Part shown: piece after piece, positions 13,414 to 14,323 of the stretch
Position numbering within the stretch: the first letter of the stretch is position 1
Layout: each line of letters opens with the position of its first letter
DNA from: JAJTFW01 sp964534995
Lineage (GTDB): Bacteria; Bacteroidota; Bacteroidia; AKYH767-A; OLB10
Length of the DNA: 14,323 nt
Direction: 5' to 3'
Assembly: GCA_964534995.1 (NCBI GenBank)
Contig: CAZHSC010000087.1
Span: 1-14,323, forward strand
Notes under the pieces: generated by a model
Databases searched by the model: none
The model's input: the letters and a program-made list of their open reading frames with translations, nothing else
What the model was told of the DNA's origin: nothing
Made by a program: the position numbers and the translations under genes

Positions 13414-14277
13414 ATGAGACAATTAAAAATCACCCAATCTATTACCAACAGAGAAAGTGCCTCTCTGGAGAAGTATCTGCAAGATATTGGTAAAGAAGAC
13501 ATGGTTACCCCTCAGGAAGAAGTAGTTCTTGCTCAGCGGATAAAACAGGGCGACCATGCAGCACTTGATAAATTAACCAGAGCGAACCTGCGCTTCGTCG
13601 TATCCGTGGCAAAGCAGTATCAAAACCAGGGAATGAGTTTGCCTGACCTGATCAATGAAGGTAACCTCGGGTTGATAAAAGCGGCGCAACGATTTGATGA
13701 AACAAAAGGATTTAAATTTATATCATACGCGGTTTGGTGGATCCGTCAGAGTATACTGCAGGCCATTGCGGAGCAATCCAGGATGGTCCGCCTGCCTCTT
13801 AATCAGATCGGCGCCATGAATAAGGTGAAAAAAGCACTTTCCAAACTTGAACAGGAATATGGACGGGATCCCAGTCCGGAAGAAATTTCAGAAGCGGTAG
13901 ATTTAAGTTATAACCAAATTCGTGATGTGCTCAGAGTCGGCAACCGTCCCGTTTCGATGGATGCACCATTCGATAACAACGAGGAAAATAATACCCTGCT
14001 GGATGTGCTGGCCAATGATGACATTCCGAGTACCGATGCTTTGCTACTGGACGAATCCCTTTCGGAGGATATCAACCGGTCACTCAGTACCCTTTCAAAG
14101 CGGGAGGCAGAGGTGATCAGGATGTTTTTCGGAATCGGAACCAGGCACAGTATGTCGCTCGATGAAATAGGACTGGAATTGGGACTTACCAGAGAAAGGG
14201 TGCGTCAAATTAAAGAAACAGGACTCAGGCGCTTAAAACACAATTCAAGAAATAAGCTGTTGAAATCATATTTATAG
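13414..14277 (+). CDS. rpoD: Primary RNA polymerase sigma factor (RpoD/SigA, Bacteroidota type)
   Basis: This 287-residue protein is the housekeeping sigma factor that directs core RNA polymerase to promoters. Its N-terminus MRQLKITQSITNRESASLEKY is the conserved start of the Bacteroidota primary sigma. Region 1.1 and the non-conserved spacer of E. coli RpoD are absent, which explains the short length. Region 1.2 spans ~15-48, region 2 ~54-125 with the sigma-70 signature DLINEGNLGLIKAA (78-91) and the -10-recognition helix GFKFISYAVWWIRQSI, region 3 ~130-205, and region 4 ~220-285 with the helix-turn-helix SLDEIGLELGLTRERVRQIK (248-267). Members of this group recognise TAnnTTTG/TTTG promoters, of which two exact -7 boxes occur in this window. 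It is monocistronic, preceded by a long AT-rich gap and followed by a strong terminator. Confidence 0.96.
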   Translation: MRQLKITQSITNRESASLEKYLQDIGKEDMVTPQEEVVLAQRIKQGDHAALDKLTRANLRFVVSVAKQYQNQGMSLPDLINEGNLGLIKAAQRFDETKGFKFISYAVWWIRQSILQAIAEQSRMVRLPLNQIGAMNKVKKALSKLEQEYGRDPSPEEISEAVDLSYNQIRDVLRVGNRPVSMDAPFDNNEENNTLLDVLANDDIPSTDALLLDESLSEDINRSLSTLSKREAEVIRMFFGIGTRHSMSLDEIGLELGLTRERVRQIKETGLRRLKHNSRNKLLKSYL

Positions 14278-14292
14278 GGCTATATTCTAAAA

Positions 14293-14323
14293 AAGAGGCT
14301 GTCTCAGATCGAGACGGCCTCTT
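14293..14323 (+). terminator. Strong intrinsic terminator after rpoD
   Basis: The left arm (14293-14305) and right arm (14311-14323) form a 13-pair stem with a single G-U pair and an AGATC loop, 15 bases after the rpoD stop. Six A precede the right side of the left arm (14289-14294), so the hairpin would also work for transcripts from the other strand. The expected T-run after the right arm is only begun (CTT) because the window ends there. Confidence 0.85.

Noticed and set aside
13229..13417. Hydrophobic 62-residue open frame overlapping the rpoD start
   Set aside because: It begins with TTG, its hydrophobicity follows from AT-rich DNA, and it matches no family I know.
1..14323. Mobile elements, CRISPR arrays, defence systems, RNA genes
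   Set aside because: No transposase, integrase, direct-repeat array, tRNA fold or rRNA segment was seen; all sizeable open frames are accounted for by housekeeping or envelope genes.

Overview
This window looks like a stretch of ordinary chromosome from a Bacteroidota bacterium, probably of the Chitinophagales/Sphingobacteriales type. The grounds are a large secreted protein with a type IX secretion (T9SS) type A C-terminal sorting domain, a TonB-dependent receptor with an N-terminal carboxypeptidase-like domain, a short primary sigma factor without region 1.1, a BshA bacillithiol enzyme, and two exact TAnnTTTG promoter boxes, the -7 element used by Bacteroidota. The phylum is well supported; the order is a guess. 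I see no tRNA, rRNA, CRISPR array, insertion sequence, integrase or attachment site.

Layout. Bases 1-731 (+) hold the 3' part of dapD (lysine/diaminopimelate synthesis). It converges, 8 bases away, on a tandem universal stress protein gene (740-1594, -). Next is a 451-base non-coding gap (1595-2045) with a promoter box for the stress gene and, just before the next gene, a terminator-like hairpin with competing partner segments. Then come a secreted glucose/sorbosone-dehydrogenase-like beta-propeller with PKD and Ig-like modules (2046-5237, +), an exported NagZ-type GH3 N-acetylglucosaminidase fused to a serine beta-lactamase/AmiE-type domain (5368-8307, +), and bshA (8375-9520, +).

Bases 13043-9517 (-) carry a tight three-gene operon: a secreted protein with a carboxypeptidase-like regulatory domain, an 840-residue TonB-dependent receptor (GTGA overlap), and a YciH/SUI1 (eIF1-like) protein (3-base gap). 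yciH collides with bshA through overlapping stop codons. After a 370-base gap, the primary sigma factor gene rpoD (13414-14277, +) ends in a strong terminator at the window edge.

How they fit together: most of the content is housekeeping or cell-envelope biology. The GH3/beta-lactamase fusion (peptidoglycan turnover that releases GlcNAc) stands next to bshA (which consumes UDP-GlcNAc), a suggestive pairing but only an inference. I do not see a clearly novel multi-gene system. The points most worth a second look are the attenuator-like leader at 1925-2013, the NagZ-AmiE-like fusion, the inverted repeats at 5291-5363, the nearly leaderless bshA promoter, and the coupling of an eIF1-like protein to an outer-membrane receptor operon.
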